DNA of 41,575 bases, taken from the NCBI RefSeq assembly GCF_012911875.1, contig NZ_JAAXKZ010000046.1, positions 1 to 41,575 on the forward strand. Direction: 5' to 3'. The first letter of the stretch is position 1. Each line of letters opens with the position of its first letter. The DNA is from Pseudonocardia bannensis. Its GTDB lineage: Bacteria; Actinomycetota; Actinomycetes; Mycobacteriales; Pseudonocardiaceae. The notes beneath the pieces were generated by a model, which saw only the letters and a list, made by a program, of their open reading frames with translations, made no database searches and was not told where the DNA came from. This document shows positions 8,798 to 17,125 of this stretch, one piece after another. The position numbers were made by a program, and so were the translations under genes.

Positions 8798-9745
8798 GTG
8801 CGCCTGGATCCCGAGCTGGCAGCGGCGCTGCCCACCCTGCCCGACCTGCACATCCACGACCTCGCCGGGGCGCGGGCCAGGATGCGTGAGCTCGCCGCCC
8901 GGGCGCCCCGGCCCGAGCTCGGCGAGGTCGCGCTCACCGAGGACGAGGTTCCCGGGATCGAGGACGGCCCCGCCGTCCCGGTCCTGATGGCCACACCGGC
9001 GCCGGACGCGGCACGACCGGCACCCGCGCTGCTGCTTCTGCACGGCGGCGGGTTCGTCATGGGCGACCTCGAAGCGACCGCGCCGCAGGTCGTGGACCTG
9101 TGTGCGCGGCTCGGCGCGGTCGTGGTCGCGGTCGGCTACCGGCTGGCACCAGAGCATCCGTACCCGGCCGCCCTGCAGGACTGCGCGGCCGCGCTGTACC
9201 GGATCGCCGCCGGGGCCGGTGAGCTCGGCGTGGACCCGGCGCGCATCGGGGTGTACGGCATGAGCGCGGGTGGCGGTCTCGCCGCCGGGCTCACGCTGCT
9301 CGTCCGCGACCAGGGCGGCCCCCCGATCTGCTTCCAGCTGCTCGACGCACCCGAGGTCGACGACCGCCTGGAGACGTTCTCGATGCGCACGTTCGTCGAC
9401 ACCCCCCTGTGGAGCCGCCCGGACGCCGAGCTCAGCTGGAGCCACTACCTGTCCGGCTGCGACAGCGACATCCCGCCGTACGCCGCGCCGGCCCGCGCCG
9501 CCGACCTCTCCGGCCTGCCTCCCGCCTACGTCTCGGTCTACGAGAACGACCCGCTGCGCGACGAGGGGATGGCCTACGCGTCCGGGCTGCTGCGGGCCGG
9601 GGTGCCGGTCGAGCTGCACCTGTTCCCCGGCACCTTCCACCGCTCGGCGATCATCACGGGTGCGGCGGTGTCGCGGCGGCAGGCTGCGGAGACGATCGAC
9701 GCGCTGCGCCGGGGGCTGGGCTCGACGACCGTAACGGGCTCCTAG
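8798..9745 (+). CDS. alpha/beta-hydrolase, HSL (family IV) esterase
   Basis: A 315-residue carboxylesterase of the hormone-sensitive-lipase type, probably cytoplasmic and acting on short acyl esters. The GTG at 8798 is chosen because GGGAGG (8786-8791) sits six bases before it and because family homology begins there; the frame is open upstream inside the repeat gene. The oxyanion motif HGGG begins at H82, the nucleophile elbow is GMSAG with S156, and the triad is completed by D251 (in YENDPLRDEG) and H281 (in FPGTFHRS). The stretch GYRLAPEHPYPA is the usual family signature. No signal peptide is seen. The substrate cannot be told from the sequence. Confidence 0.9.
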   Translation: MRLDPELAAALPTLPDLHIHDLAGARARMRELAARAPRPELGEVALTEDEVPGIEDGPAVPVLMATPAPDAARPAPALLLLHGGGFVMGDLEATAPQVVDLCARLGAVVVAVGYRLAPEHPYPAALQDCAAALYRIAAGAGELGVDPARIGVYGMSAGGGLAAGLTLLVRDQGGPPICFQLLDAPEVDDRLETFSMRTFVDTPLWSRPDAELSWSHYLSGCDSDIPPYAAPARAADLSGLPPAYVSVYENDPLRDEGMAYASGLLRAGVPVELHLFPGTFHRSAIITGAAVSRRQAAETIDALRRGLGSTTVTGS

Positions 9746-9846
9746 GGCCCGGCCGTCAGCTCGCCGACCTGGGGCGGGGTCTTCTGGACCCCGGTGCTGC
9801 TCGCTGGTTGATCTTTCAGGGCGGCTGCTGCTTGTTGGAGGCTGCC

Positions 9847-10236
9847 ATGGGATTCCCCGATCGCATCGAGCGGGTCGTCGAGATCGCCCACCTGCCGGCC
9901 AAGGTGTGGGCGTCGCTCACCACGGCCGAGGGTCTGGGCAGCTGGTTCGGCGACCAGGCGACGATCGACCTGCGCCCGGGCGGAGCAGATATACGGCCTG
10001 CCCGCGTGCCGCGGTTGCTCTCTGGTGGCCGATCAGATCGCCCCCTCGCCCAGACGCCGAGCCGGCGCAGGGGTGATCGGCCCGGACCCGCCGAGGCCCC
10101 GGACGCCGGCGCACGTGACAAGGACGACCGGGACACCGCCGGCCCGACCGCGGCCCGCCTCCTCGAAGAGCGGCGACACCATATGATCGCCCACCTCGGC
10201 GGTGTGCCGGTCGAGGAGACGCTGCCGTCCTGGTGA
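9847..10236 (+). pseudogene. truncated SRPBCC/AHSA1-type gene
   Basis: An excellent ribosome site (TTGGAGG at 9834-9840) precedes the ATG at 9847. The first 46 or so residues read as the start of an SRPBCC (START-like, AHSA1) domain: a short lead, then KVWASLTTAEGLGSWFGD and IDLRPGG. After about 9985 the similarity ends abruptly. The remaining 83 residues are Arg/Pro/Asp-rich and lack the beta-sheet and C-terminal helix of the roughly 150-residue family. I infer a deletion or rearrangement that joined the gene start to unrelated sequence. The tail (ending VPVEETLPSW) is not recognised and might be a fragment of another gene. Confidence 0.65.
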
Positions 10237-10414
10237 GCACCCTCACGGGCCTCGACGAACACCAGGTCCACCACTGGTCCGGCCCGCCCCGAACGGCGGG
10301 TCGCCGCGGGCGGGTCCCTCGGCCGGCCGGTCGGCTGCCGTCGGATGCCGGATAGGCACGGGTGCGCGGGCTCACCAGACTGGGTGGCTGTCGCGAACCC
10401 GGAGGAGGCCCTCG

Positions 10415-10534
10415 ATGGCCACAGACAGCACCCCCGCCGTCGTCCTCGTGCACGGCCTGTGGACGGCCCCGCGCAGTTGCGCGCCCTGGATCGCGGCACC
10501 CCGACGGCGGGCGCGTCGTGCTCGTCCGTCCTGA
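10415..10534 (+). pseudogene. truncated alpha/beta-hydrolase remnant
   Basis: GGAGGAGG (10401-10408) lies six bases before an ATG at 10415. The 39-codon frame starts AVVLVHGLWTAPRSCAPW, the beta3/oxyanion-loop segment of an alpha/beta hydrolase, then becomes Arg-rich and stops. About 250 residues, including the nucleophile elbow, are missing. It lies just before the flavoprotein gene at 10562, so the 3' part was probably lost when the present junction formed. The 178 bases between the two remnants (10237-10414) hold nothing I recognise. Confidence 0.6.
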
Positions 10535-10561
10535 CCCGGTCCCTGCCGAACGGATCCCCTC

Positions 10562-12247
10562 ATGACGGACACCCCGTCGTCCCTGGTCGTGGCCCGGCCC
10601 GCGATCCTGACCGTCGACGACGATCCCAGCGTCTCCCGCGCGGTCGCCCGGGACCTGCGCCGCCGCTACGGCGAGGAGCACAGGATCGTCCGGGCCGAGT
10701 CCGGCGCCCAGGCCCTCGACGCGCTGCGCGCGATGCGGCTTCGCGGCGACGACGTCGCGGTCCTGCTCGCCGATTTCCGGATGCCCGGGATGGACGGTCT
10801 GGAATTCCTGGAGCAGGCGATGGACCTCTACCCGGCCGCACGCCGGGTGCTGCTCACGGCCTACGCGGACACCGAGGCCGCGATCACCGCGATCAACGTC
10901 GTGGACCTGGACCACTACCTGCTCAAACCGTGGGACCCACCGGAGGAGAAGCTCTACCCGGTCGTCGACGAGCTGCTCGACGCGTGGCGGGCCACCGACC
11001 ACCGGCCGGTCTGCGAGACCCGCGTCGTCGGGCACCGCTGGTCGGCACGCTCGCACGAGGTCCGCGACTTCCTGGCCCGCAACCAGGTGCCCTACCGGTG
11101 GTACCCGTCCGACGAGCCGGAGGGCGAGCGGCTGCTCGCGGCCGCCGGGGCCGACGGGCGGGACCTGCCGGTGGTGATCACCCCGGCCGGGGAGGCACTG
11201 GTCGCGCCAGGTGACGCGGAGCTGGCCGGCCGGGTCGGGCTGTCCACCGTCCCGGCGACGGACTTCTACGACCTCGTGGTCGTCGGCGGCGGGCCGGCCG
11301 GGCTGGGCGCCGCGGTCTACGGCGCCTCGGAGGGGCTGCGCACGGTGCTGGTCGAGCGCACCGCGACCGGCGGGCAGGCCGGGCAGAGCTCCCGGATCGA
11401 GAACTACCTCGGCTTTCCCGACGGCGTCTCCGGCGCCCAGCTGACCGACCGGGCCCGCCGGCAGGCGACGAGGTTCGGCGCCGAGCTGCTGACCACCCGC
11501 GACGTCGTCGCCCTGGAGCCGGCCGGGTCCGCGCGAGCCGTGCACTTCGCCGACGGCAGCGAGATCCGGGCGCACGCCGTCGTCCTCGCCACCGGGGTGT
11601 CCTACCGCGCCCTCACCGCGCCGGGCGTCGACGCGCTGGTCGGGCGCGGGGTCTACTACGGCTCCGCGCTCACCCAGGCCGCCGGGTGCGCCGGGCAGGA
11701 CGTCTACATCGTGGGCGGGGCGAACTCCGCCGGGCAGGCAGCGGCCTACTTCGCCCGGTACGCGCGGTCGGTGACGCTGCTGGTCCGCGGGCCGTCGTTG
11801 ACCACCTCGATGTCGCACTACCTCATCGAGCAGCTCGCGGGCATCCCGACCGTCGCCGTGCGCACCTGCACCGAGGTGCTCGCCGCGCACGGTGACGAGC
11901 ACCTGGAGCGGCTCGACCTGCGCGACAGCGCCGCCGGGACGACCGAGACGGTGGACGCGTCGTGGCTGTTCGTGTTCAACGGCGCGGCCCCGCGCACCGA
12001 GTGGCTCGACGGCCGGGTGGCCCGCGACCGGGCCGGATTCGTCCTCGCCGGGCCCGACCTCGTCGTCGACGGGAGGCGGCCGCCCGGCTGGCCGCTCGAC
12101 CGCGACCCGTACTACCTCGAGACCAGCCTGCCGGGGGTGTTCGTGGCCGGCGACGCGCGGGCCTCGTCGATGAAACGGGTGGCCTCCGCCGTCGGGGACG
12201 GGGCGATGGCCGTGTCCCTCGTGCACCGCTACCTGGAGAAGCCATGA
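10562..12247 (+). CDS. response regulator fused to thioredoxin-reductase-like flavoprotein
   Basis: A three-part protein of 561 residues. Residues 13-135 are a CheY-like receiver: acidic DDD at 19-21, phospho-acceptor D71 in LLADFRMPGMDG, T99 and K122 in LLKPWDP. Residues 155-225 resemble a glutaredoxin/thioredoxin-like segment. Residues 238-561 are an NADPH/FAD reductase of the thioredoxin reductase family, with the FAD motif VVGGGPAGLGAA, the RIENYLGFP segment, the NADPH motif IVGGANSAGQ and the C-terminal FAD motif VFVAGDARASSMKRVASAVG. The disulfide CATC motif is absent: the site reads YYGSA. A single Cys (C376) lies downstream, just before the NADPH motif. The stop overlaps the kinase start (ATGA), so the two probably form a two-component pair whose output is an enzyme. 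The reaction is unknown. The ATG at 10562 has only a weak ribosome site. Confidence 0.9.
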   Translation: MTDTPSSLVVARPAILTVDDDPSVSRAVARDLRRRYGEEHRIVRAESGAQALDALRAMRLRGDDVAVLLADFRMPGMDGLEFLEQAMDLYPAARRVLLTAYADTEAAITAINVVDLDHYLLKPWDPPEEKLYPVVDELLDAWRATDHRPVCETRVVGHRWSARSHEVRDFLARNQVPYRWYPSDEPEGERLLAAAGADGRDLPVVITPAGEALVAPGDAELAGRVGLSTVPATDFYDLVVVGGGPAGLGAAVYGASEGLRTVLVERTATGGQAGQSSRIENYLGFPDGVSGAQLTDRARRQATRFGAELLTTRDVVALEPAGSARAVHFADGSEIRAHAVVLATGVSYRALTAPGVDALVGRGVYYGSALTQAAGCAGQDVYIVGGANSAGQAAAYFARYARSVTLLVRGPSLTTSMSHYLIEQLAGIPTVAVRTCTEVLAAHGDEHLERLDLRDSAAGTTETVDASWLFVFNGAAPRTEWLDGRVARDRAGFVLAGPDLVVDGRRPPGWPLDRDPYYLETSLPGVFVAGDARASSMKRVASAVGDGAMAVSLVHRYLEKP

Positions 12248-13692
12248 GCGCCCCCTGCTCCGCGGACGAGCTCCGCGCGCTGTTCCTGTTCGAGCACCTG
12301 TCCGACGACCAGCTGGCCTGGCTGTGCCGCGAGGGGCACGTCGAGGTCGTCGAGCCCGGACCGGTCTACCGCGAGGGCGCACCCGCGACGTGCTTCTACG
12401 TGCTCATGGAGGGCGCCGTCGTGCTGTCGCGGCGGGCGGGCGAGGACGACGTCGAGGTGGAGCGCACCTCGCGGCCCGGGGTCTACGCCGGTGCCCTGCA
12501 GGCCTTCGTCGGCGATCGGGCGCCGCAGGTCTACAACAACTCGATGCGGGTCACCGCGCCGTCGCGGTTCTTCGTGCTCGACGCCGAGGTGCTCACCCGC
12601 ATGATGCGCGAGTGGTTCCCGATGGCGCTGCACCTGCTGGAGGGCCTGTTCTTCGGCATGCGGAACATCAATGAGGCCGTGGGCCAGCGGGAACGGCTGC
12701 TGGCGCTGGGCTCGCTGTCGGCCGGGCTCACCCACGAGCTCAACAACCCGGCGGCGGCGGCCGTGCGGGCGACCGCGGCGCTGCGCGAGCGGGTGGCGGG
12801 GATGCGCCAGAAGCTGGGGCTGATCGCGGCCGGGCCCTTCGACCGGGCCACGCTGGAGACGCTCATCCGGCTGCAGAACGACGCCGTGGAGCGGGTCGCG
12901 AAGGCGCCGGCGCTGTCCCCGATCGAGGCCGGCGACGGGGAGGACGCCGTCGCCGACTGGCTCGACGATCACCGCATCACCGGCGGCTGGAACCTCGCGC
13001 CCACCTTCGTGCAGGCCGGGCTGGACGTCGAGTGGCTGGACCGCGTCGCGCAGACCGTGGACGACGAGGTCCTGGAGGGCGCGGTGCGCTGGCTCAACTA
13101 CACCGTCGAGACCGAGATGCTGATGAGCGAGATCGAGGACTCGACCACCCGGATCTCCACGCTGGTCGGCGCGGCCACGCAGTACTCGCAGATGGACCGG
13201 GCGCCGCACCGCACGTGCGACGTGCACGAGTTGCTGGACAGCACCTTGGTCATGCTCGGCCGCAAGATCGGTGACGGGGTGCGCGTGGTCAAGGACTACG
13301 ACCGCACGCTGCCTCCCGTCCCGGTCTACGCGGCCGAGCTCAACCAGGTCTGGACGAACCTGATCGACAACGCCGTGGCCGCGATGGCCGGCACCGGGAC
13401 CCTGACCGTGCGCACCGCGGCCGACGGCGACCGGCTGCTCGTCGAGATCGGCGACACCGGGCCCGGGATCCCGGACGGGATCCGCGACCGGATCTTCGAG
13501 CCGTTCTTCACCACCAAACCGGTCGGCGACGGCACCGGGCTCGGCCTGGACATCTCCTGGCGGATCGTCGTCAACCGCCACCACGGGGACCTGCGGGTGG
13601 AGTCGGTCCCGGGTGACACCCGGTTCCAGGTGCGGCTGCCGCTGCGCCCGGAGGACCGGGCCGAGCAGGCCGACGAGGGAGGACCCGCATGA
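12244..13692 (+). CDS. histidine kinase with N-terminal cyclic-nucleotide-binding domain
   Basis: 482 residues. Residues 8-130 form a Crp-like cNMP-binding beta-barrel, and a signalling helix leads into a dimerisation/phosphoacceptor segment with H164 in LTHELNNPAAAA. The ATPase domain near the C-terminus shows the N box (NQVWTNLIDNAVAAM), G1 (DTGPGIP), F box (FEPFFTTK) and G2 (GTGLGLDISW). There is no transmembrane segment, so it is a soluble sensor. The ATG at 12244 overlaps the stop of the flavoprotein gene, and the likely partner receiver is that protein's own REC domain. The ligand of the barrel is unknown; related proteins are annotated only as ATP-binding protein. Confidence 0.9.
   Translation: MSAPCSADELRALFLFEHLSDDQLAWLCREGHVEVVEPGPVYREGAPATCFYVLMEGAVVLSRRAGEDDVEVERTSRPGVYAGALQAFVGDRAPQVYNNSMRVTAPSRFFVLDAEVLTRMMREWFPMALHLLEGLFFGMRNINEAVGQRERLLALGSLSAGLTHELNNPAAAAVRATAALRERVAGMRQKLGLIAAGPFDRATLETLIRLQNDAVERVAKAPALSPIEAGDGEDAVADWLDDHRITGGWNLAPTFVQAGLDVEWLDRVAQTVDDEVLEGAVRWLNYTVETEMLMSEIEDSTTRISTLVGAATQYSQMDRAPHRTCDVHELLDSTLVMLGRKIGDGVRVVKDYDRTLPPVPVYAAELNQVWTNLIDNAVAAMAGTGTLTVRTAADGDRLLVEIGDTGPGIPDGIRDRIFEPFFTTKPVGDGTGLGLDISWRIVVNRHHGDLRVESVPGDTRFQVRLPLRPEDRAEQADEGGPA
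13677..13691 (+). promoter_or_regulatory. orphan ribosome site and start codon at the kinase stop
   Basis: GGGAGG (13677-13682) lies six bases before an ATG at 13689 that overlaps the kinase stop as ATGA. This is exactly the arrangement of a coupled third gene. The frame that follows is 99 codons of Pro/Arg-rich sequence antisense to the GntR gene and looks non-coding, so the real third gene appears to be lost. See findings. Confidence 0.5.
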
Positions 13693-13707
13693 GCGCACCC
13701 GGCCCGA

Positions 13708-14463
13708 CTACGCCGGGCCGGGCCCACCCGGCGGGCCCGCGGCAACCGGACCCGCGACGTCCGGGCCGCTCCCGTCCGGGGGGAGCTCCAGGGCCGCCGC
13801 GGCGTGCTCGACGTGGGCGCGGGCCAGCGCCTCGGCCCGCTCGGACTCCCCCGCCGCCACGGCGGCGACGATCCCGGCGTGCTCCGCGCGTTCGGCCTGC
13901 CCGAAGGGGCGCGCTCCGCCGCGCCACACCTGCGCCACCTGCAGGGCCAGCGCCACGAGGTCCTGTACCCGGTCGAGCTGGGCGGTGACGAGCTCGTTGT
14001 CGGCCCGGGAGTACAGCGCGCGATGGAACCGGCGGTTGGCGAGGTTGACCGCCACCGGGTCCCCGGCCGCGGCCCCGGCCTCCGCCTCGTCGAGGGCCGC
14101 GCGAGCCTCGGCCGCCGCGGCCGGGCCGTGCCGCCGGGCCGCCCGCCCCACGGCCCACGGCTCGAGCAGCAGCCGCAGCTCGTAGATCGTGCGCACCTCG
14201 GGCGCGGACAGCGTCCGGACCACGGCCCCGGCGTGGCGGGACATGACGATCAGGCCCGACGCCGTCAGCGCGATGAGCGCCTCCCGCACCGGGGTCTTCG
14301 ACACGCCCAGCATGGCGGCCAGGTGCCGCTCCACCAGGGTCTGGCCCGGGCGGAGCCGGCCGGCCAGGATGGCCGCGCGCAGCGACTCGGCGACCAGGTC
14401 GGAGCGGGTGGCCACCCTGCCGAGGGCGAGCGCGGGGCCGTCGATGCTCGGCACAGCGCTCAC
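13708..14463 (-). CDS. GntR-family regulator, FadR/FCD subfamily
   Basis: 251 residues: an N-terminal winged helix (about 15-80, with VERHLAAMLGVSKTPVREAL as the recognition region) and an all-helical FCD ligand domain (about 85-225; LRLLLEPWAVG, NRRFHRALY, EHAGIVAAVAAGE). FCD regulators usually bind an organic acid through a metal centre. The start is GTG at 14463, overlapping the Rieske stop (GTGA), so it is the last gene of the amidohydrolase operon and probably controls it through the palindrome at 17126-17151. The C-terminal 20 residues are a Gly/Pro/Ala tail that may be recent read-through into the neighbouring junction. Confidence 0.9.
   Translation of the reverse strand: MSAVPSIDGPALALGRVATRSDLVAESLRAAILAGRLRPGQTLVERHLAAMLGVSKTPVREALIALTASGLIVMSRHAGAVVRTLSAPEVRTIYELRLLLEPWAVGRAARRHGPAAAAEARAALDEAEAGAAAGDPVAVNLANRRFHRALYSRADNELVTAQLDRVQDLVALALQVAQVWRGGARPFGQAERAEHAGIVAAVAAGESERAEALARAHVEHAAAALELPPDGSGPDVAGPVAAGPPGGPGPA
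13719..13739. terminator. possible bidirectional hairpin between convergent genes
   Basis: CGGGCCC and GGGCCCG pair perfectly around a seven-base loop. The hairpin is 27 bases past the kinase stop and within the last codons of the convergent GntR gene. No T tract follows on either strand. Confidence 0.35.
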
Positions 14464-14924
14464 AGCTCGAGGACGACGTAGCGGCCGGTGGACCGGACCG
14501 GGTACGTCTCGGCCGTGTAGGGACCCGGCTGCAGACCCGCGTCCACCAGATCGGCCTCGCCGTCGAGCAGCTCGGAGCCGGTGACCAGCCGCGTGTCGTA
14601 ACGCCGGACCCGGACCCTGTCCGGGTCGAACCACGACCGCCCGGTGCGGATGTCGAACTCCCACTGGTGCCACGGGCAGCGCAGGAACTCCCCGCGCCGC
14701 ACGTAGTCGTAGTGGCCCGGCCCCTCGGAGCGGACGAACCCCGAGCGGACGCCCTCGCACAGCGGGCCGCCGGCGTGCGGGCAGGCGTTGCGCACCGCGA
14801 AGTACTCGCCGCCGAGGTTGAACACCCCGATCGACCGGCCCTCGACCTCGACGATCCTGCTGCCGCCCGGTGGGATCTCCCCGTCCTCGGCCACCACGAC
14901 CTGCCGTCGCGCCGGGGCGCTCAT
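14460..14924 (-). CDS. Rieske [2Fe-2S] protein
   Basis: 154 residues with one complete Rieske centre: C48-x-H50 in ACPHAGGPL and C83-x2-H86 in RCPWHQWEFD. The whole protein is the Rieske fold plus about 50 C-terminal residues, so it is a ferredoxin-type electron carrier or a small Rieske subunit, not a full ring-hydroxylating oxygenase alpha subunit, which would add a 250-residue catalytic domain. The ATG start at 14924 overlaps the upstream amidohydrolase stop. No oxygenase or reductase gene is in the window, so its electron partner must be encoded elsewhere. Confidence 0.92.
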   Translation of the reverse strand: MSAPARRQVVVAEDGEIPPGGSRIVEVEGRSIGVFNLGGEYFAVRNACPHAGGPLCEGVRSGFVRSEGPGHYDYVRRGEFLRCPWHQWEFDIRTGRSWFDPDRVRVRRYDTRLVTGSELLDGEADLVDAGLQPGPYTAETYPVRSTGRYVVLEL

Positions 14925-15988
14925 GCGCCGAGGTCGTAGTAGTCGAGCGCGTTGCCGCGCATGATCCGATCGTGCACGTCCGGCGGCAGCTTGGTCTGGA
15001 ACGCGCGCTTCGGGTGGTCGAAGTCCCAGTGCGGGTAGTCGGTGGAGAACATCAGGATGTGCTGCCCGACCTCCTCGATGAGCTCGAGCAGATCGCCCGG
15101 GCGCTCCGGCTCCTCCATCGGCTGCGTGGTGATCCGCACCCGGTCGCGCAGGTACTCCGAGGGCAGCCGCGCGAGGTCCGGGACCTCCGCGCCGAGCCGG
15201 TGGTAGAGGCCGTCGAGGCGCCACATCAGCGGCGGGACCCAGGCGAAGCCGCCCTCGATGAGCACGACCTTCAAGCGCGGGAACCGGTCGAGGACCCCGT
15301 CCAGGATCAGGCTGGTGACCTGGGCCTGGAAGGCCACCGACATCGAGGTGTGGTCCTCGATGTAGAACGACGGCCAGCCCGCGGAGGTGATCGGCGCGCC
15401 GGTCGTCGAGGCGAAGTGGATGCCGACCGGCAGGCCGCACTCCTGCGCGGCGTCGTAGATCGGCCAGTACCGGCGCCGGCCCAGCGGCGCCAGGGTCCGC
15501 GGGAACAGCAGCACCTGCACGAACCCGCGGTGGCTCGCGGCGGCGCGGCGGATCTCCGCGGCGGCCAGCTCCGGCGACTCGAACGTCACGCTGATCGAGG
15601 CGCGCAACCGCGGGTCGCGGTCCAGCCAGTGCTCGACCTGCCACTGGTTGACCGCTGTGGCCAGGGCGGCGCCGTAGTCCTCGTTGCGCTGCTCGGCGGC
15701 GCGGTACAGGCAGTTGAGGATCGCGAGGTCGATGTCGTAGCGGTCGAGCAACTGCTCGCGCATGAAGTCCAGATCTGAGCCGGGCAGCCCGCCACCGGGC
15801 GGCCAGGCGTCGGTGCGGGCGCCCCCGCCGGGGCTGACCTTCGGGTAGACGAAGCCGGCCTCGTACGGCGAGAACGTCCGCGACCCGACGTGGTCCATGT
15901 GGTCGAGCCAGCGCGCCGGCAGGTAGGGCCGCAGCGCGGCGTCGTCCGGGACGGCGTTGTGTACGTCGCAGTCGACGAGCCTGGTCAT
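14921..15988 (-). CDS. amidohydrolase 2 family metal-dependent hydrolase/decarboxylase (copy 2)
   Basis: 355 residues with the TIM-barrel fold of the ACMSD-like amidohydrolase family, which includes zinc-dependent decarboxylases and hydrolases of aromatic or ring-opened acids. The first metal motif is the D-x-H variant (D8, H10 in DCDVHNAVP); further ligands are likely the His of GIHFAS and the Asp of STDYPHWD near the C-terminus. It is a diverged paralogue of the next gene upstream, sharing the same CDVHNAVP opening. The start overlaps that gene's stop (ATGA at 15985-15988). I infer a role in catabolism of an aromatic or cyclic compound; the substrate is not determinable. Confidence 0.88.
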   Translation of the reverse strand: MTRLVDCDVHNAVPDDAALRPYLPARWLDHMDHVGSRTFSPYEAGFVYPKVSPGGGARTDAWPPGGGLPGSDLDFMREQLLDRYDIDLAILNCLYRAAEQRNEDYGAALATAVNQWQVEHWLDRDPRLRASISVTFESPELAAAEIRRAAASHRGFVQVLLFPRTLAPLGRRRYWPIYDAAQECGLPVGIHFASTTGAPITSAGWPSFYIEDHTSMSVAFQAQVTSLILDGVLDRFPRLKVVLIEGGFAWVPPLMWRLDGLYHRLGAEVPDLARLPSEYLRDRVRITTQPMEEPERPGDLLELIEEVGQHILMFSTDYPHWDFDHPKRAFQTKLPPDVHDRIMRGNALDYYDLGA

Positions 15989-17079
15989 GCCGCCGCCCTC
16001 TCTCGGATCGCCGGGTAGGTGGCCAGGGCGTTGTCGCGCAGCACCTTCCGCCGCTCGTCGGCGGACAGGAACCCCAGCAGCGCCTGCTCCGGGTCGCGGT
16101 GGTGCCAGTGCGGGTGGTCGCTGGCGTGCAGCAGCATGTCGACCGACCCGATCTGGTCGAGGAACCGCGGCAGGAACCGCCGCGCGGTGGCGGCGTCGTG
16201 CGGGCCGTCGAAGGGTGCGGTGGCCAGCCGCACGTGCCGGCGGATGACCGCCGACGGCGCGTCGCCGACCCACGGGATCTCCCGGCGCAAGCCCTTCCAG
16301 TTCTTGTCCAGCCGCCACATCAGCGACGGCAGCCAGGTCACCCCGCTCTCCAGCAGCACCACCGTGAGCTCCGGGAACCGGGCGAACACCCCTTCGCAGA
16401 CCAGGCTGGTGAGCTGGGACTGCATGGCCAGGGTCGCCCCCGCGTACTCCTCGATGTAGGTGGACGGCCAGCCCACCGGTGACGGCGGGTTGCCGCCCGC
16501 GACCCCGGGATGGATGCCGACCGGCAACCCGGCCCGCGCCGCGGCGGCGTGGATCGGCCAGTGCGCCCGGGTGCCGAGCGGGGCCTGCGAACCGGCGAGC
16601 AGCAACACCTGCACGAACCCCGGGTGCCCGGCGAACCGTTCGATCTCGGCGACCGCACGCTGCGGGAACTGCTGCGCGACGACGATCGACGCCCGGAACC
16701 GCGGGTCGGCCGCGAGCCACCGTTGTGCCTGCCAGTCGTTGAGCGCGCTCGCCATCGCGGCCGCCCAGTCCTCGTTGTGGATGGGCTGCACGGCGTACAG
16801 GCAGTTGAGGATCGCCAGATCGGCGCCGCGGTCGAGGACCTGCGCACGGACCAGATCGGGATCCGATCCGGCGGGCCCGGGGCCACCGCGGCTCTCCGGG
16901 GTCGCCGACAGCGGGACCTTCGACGGGTAGGACGCCGGCGCGAGGCTGGTGACGCCGTGCTCGACGCAGTAGTCGCGCCAGCGATCGGGCAGGAACGGGA
17001 AGAGCTCCGCGATGTCGGGGACGGCGTTGTGCACGTCGCAGTCGATCGTGCCGGCCGCCGGGGCCGCCTGTGGGGTCAC
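15985..17079 (-). CDS. amidohydrolase 2 family metal-dependent hydrolase/decarboxylase (copy 1)
   Basis: 364 residues, the first gene of the four-gene operon. The GTG at 17079 (reading VTPQAAPAAG) is preferred because a GGGAGCGG ribosome site precedes it and because sequence further upstream is the operator. It has the D-x-H metal motif (IDCDVHNAVP), GIHPGVAG, and ASDHPHWHH near the end. Compared with copy 2, the order of motifs is kept but overall identity looks moderate. The two proteins could form a heteromer or act on successive intermediates; the sequence does not decide. Confidence 0.87.
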   Translation of the reverse strand: MTPQAAPAAGTIDCDVHNAVPDIAELFPFLPDRWRDYCVEHGVTSLAPASYPSKVPLSATPESRGGPGPAGSDPDLVRAQVLDRGADLAILNCLYAVQPIHNEDWAAAMASALNDWQAQRWLAADPRFRASIVVAQQFPQRAVAEIERFAGHPGFVQVLLLAGSQAPLGTRAHWPIHAAAARAGLPVGIHPGVAGGNPPSPVGWPSTYIEEYAGATLAMQSQLTSLVCEGVFARFPELTVVLLESGVTWLPSLMWRLDKNWKGLRREIPWVGDAPSAVIRRHVRLATAPFDGPHDAATARRFLPRFLDQIGSVDMLLHASDHPHWHHRDPEQALLGFLSADERRKVLRDNALATYPAIRERAAA

Positions 17080-17125
17080 GCGCCGCTCCCGCCCGGTCGT
17101 CGATGACCGTCCGACACATCCGCTG

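Noticed and set aside
10562..12247. Naming this gene and 27183-28895 as thioredoxin reductase (trxB)
   Set aside because: Both lack the CxxC disulfide that defines the reaction and carry sensory domains.
13689..13988. A 99-residue protein after the kinase
   Set aside because: The start signal is good, but the product is Pro/Arg low complexity antisense to the GntR gene; it is reported only as a likely relic start site.
14460..14924. Ring-hydroxylating dioxygenase alpha subunit
   Set aside because: Only the Rieske domain is present; the iron-binding catalytic domain is missing and the neighbours are amidohydrolases.
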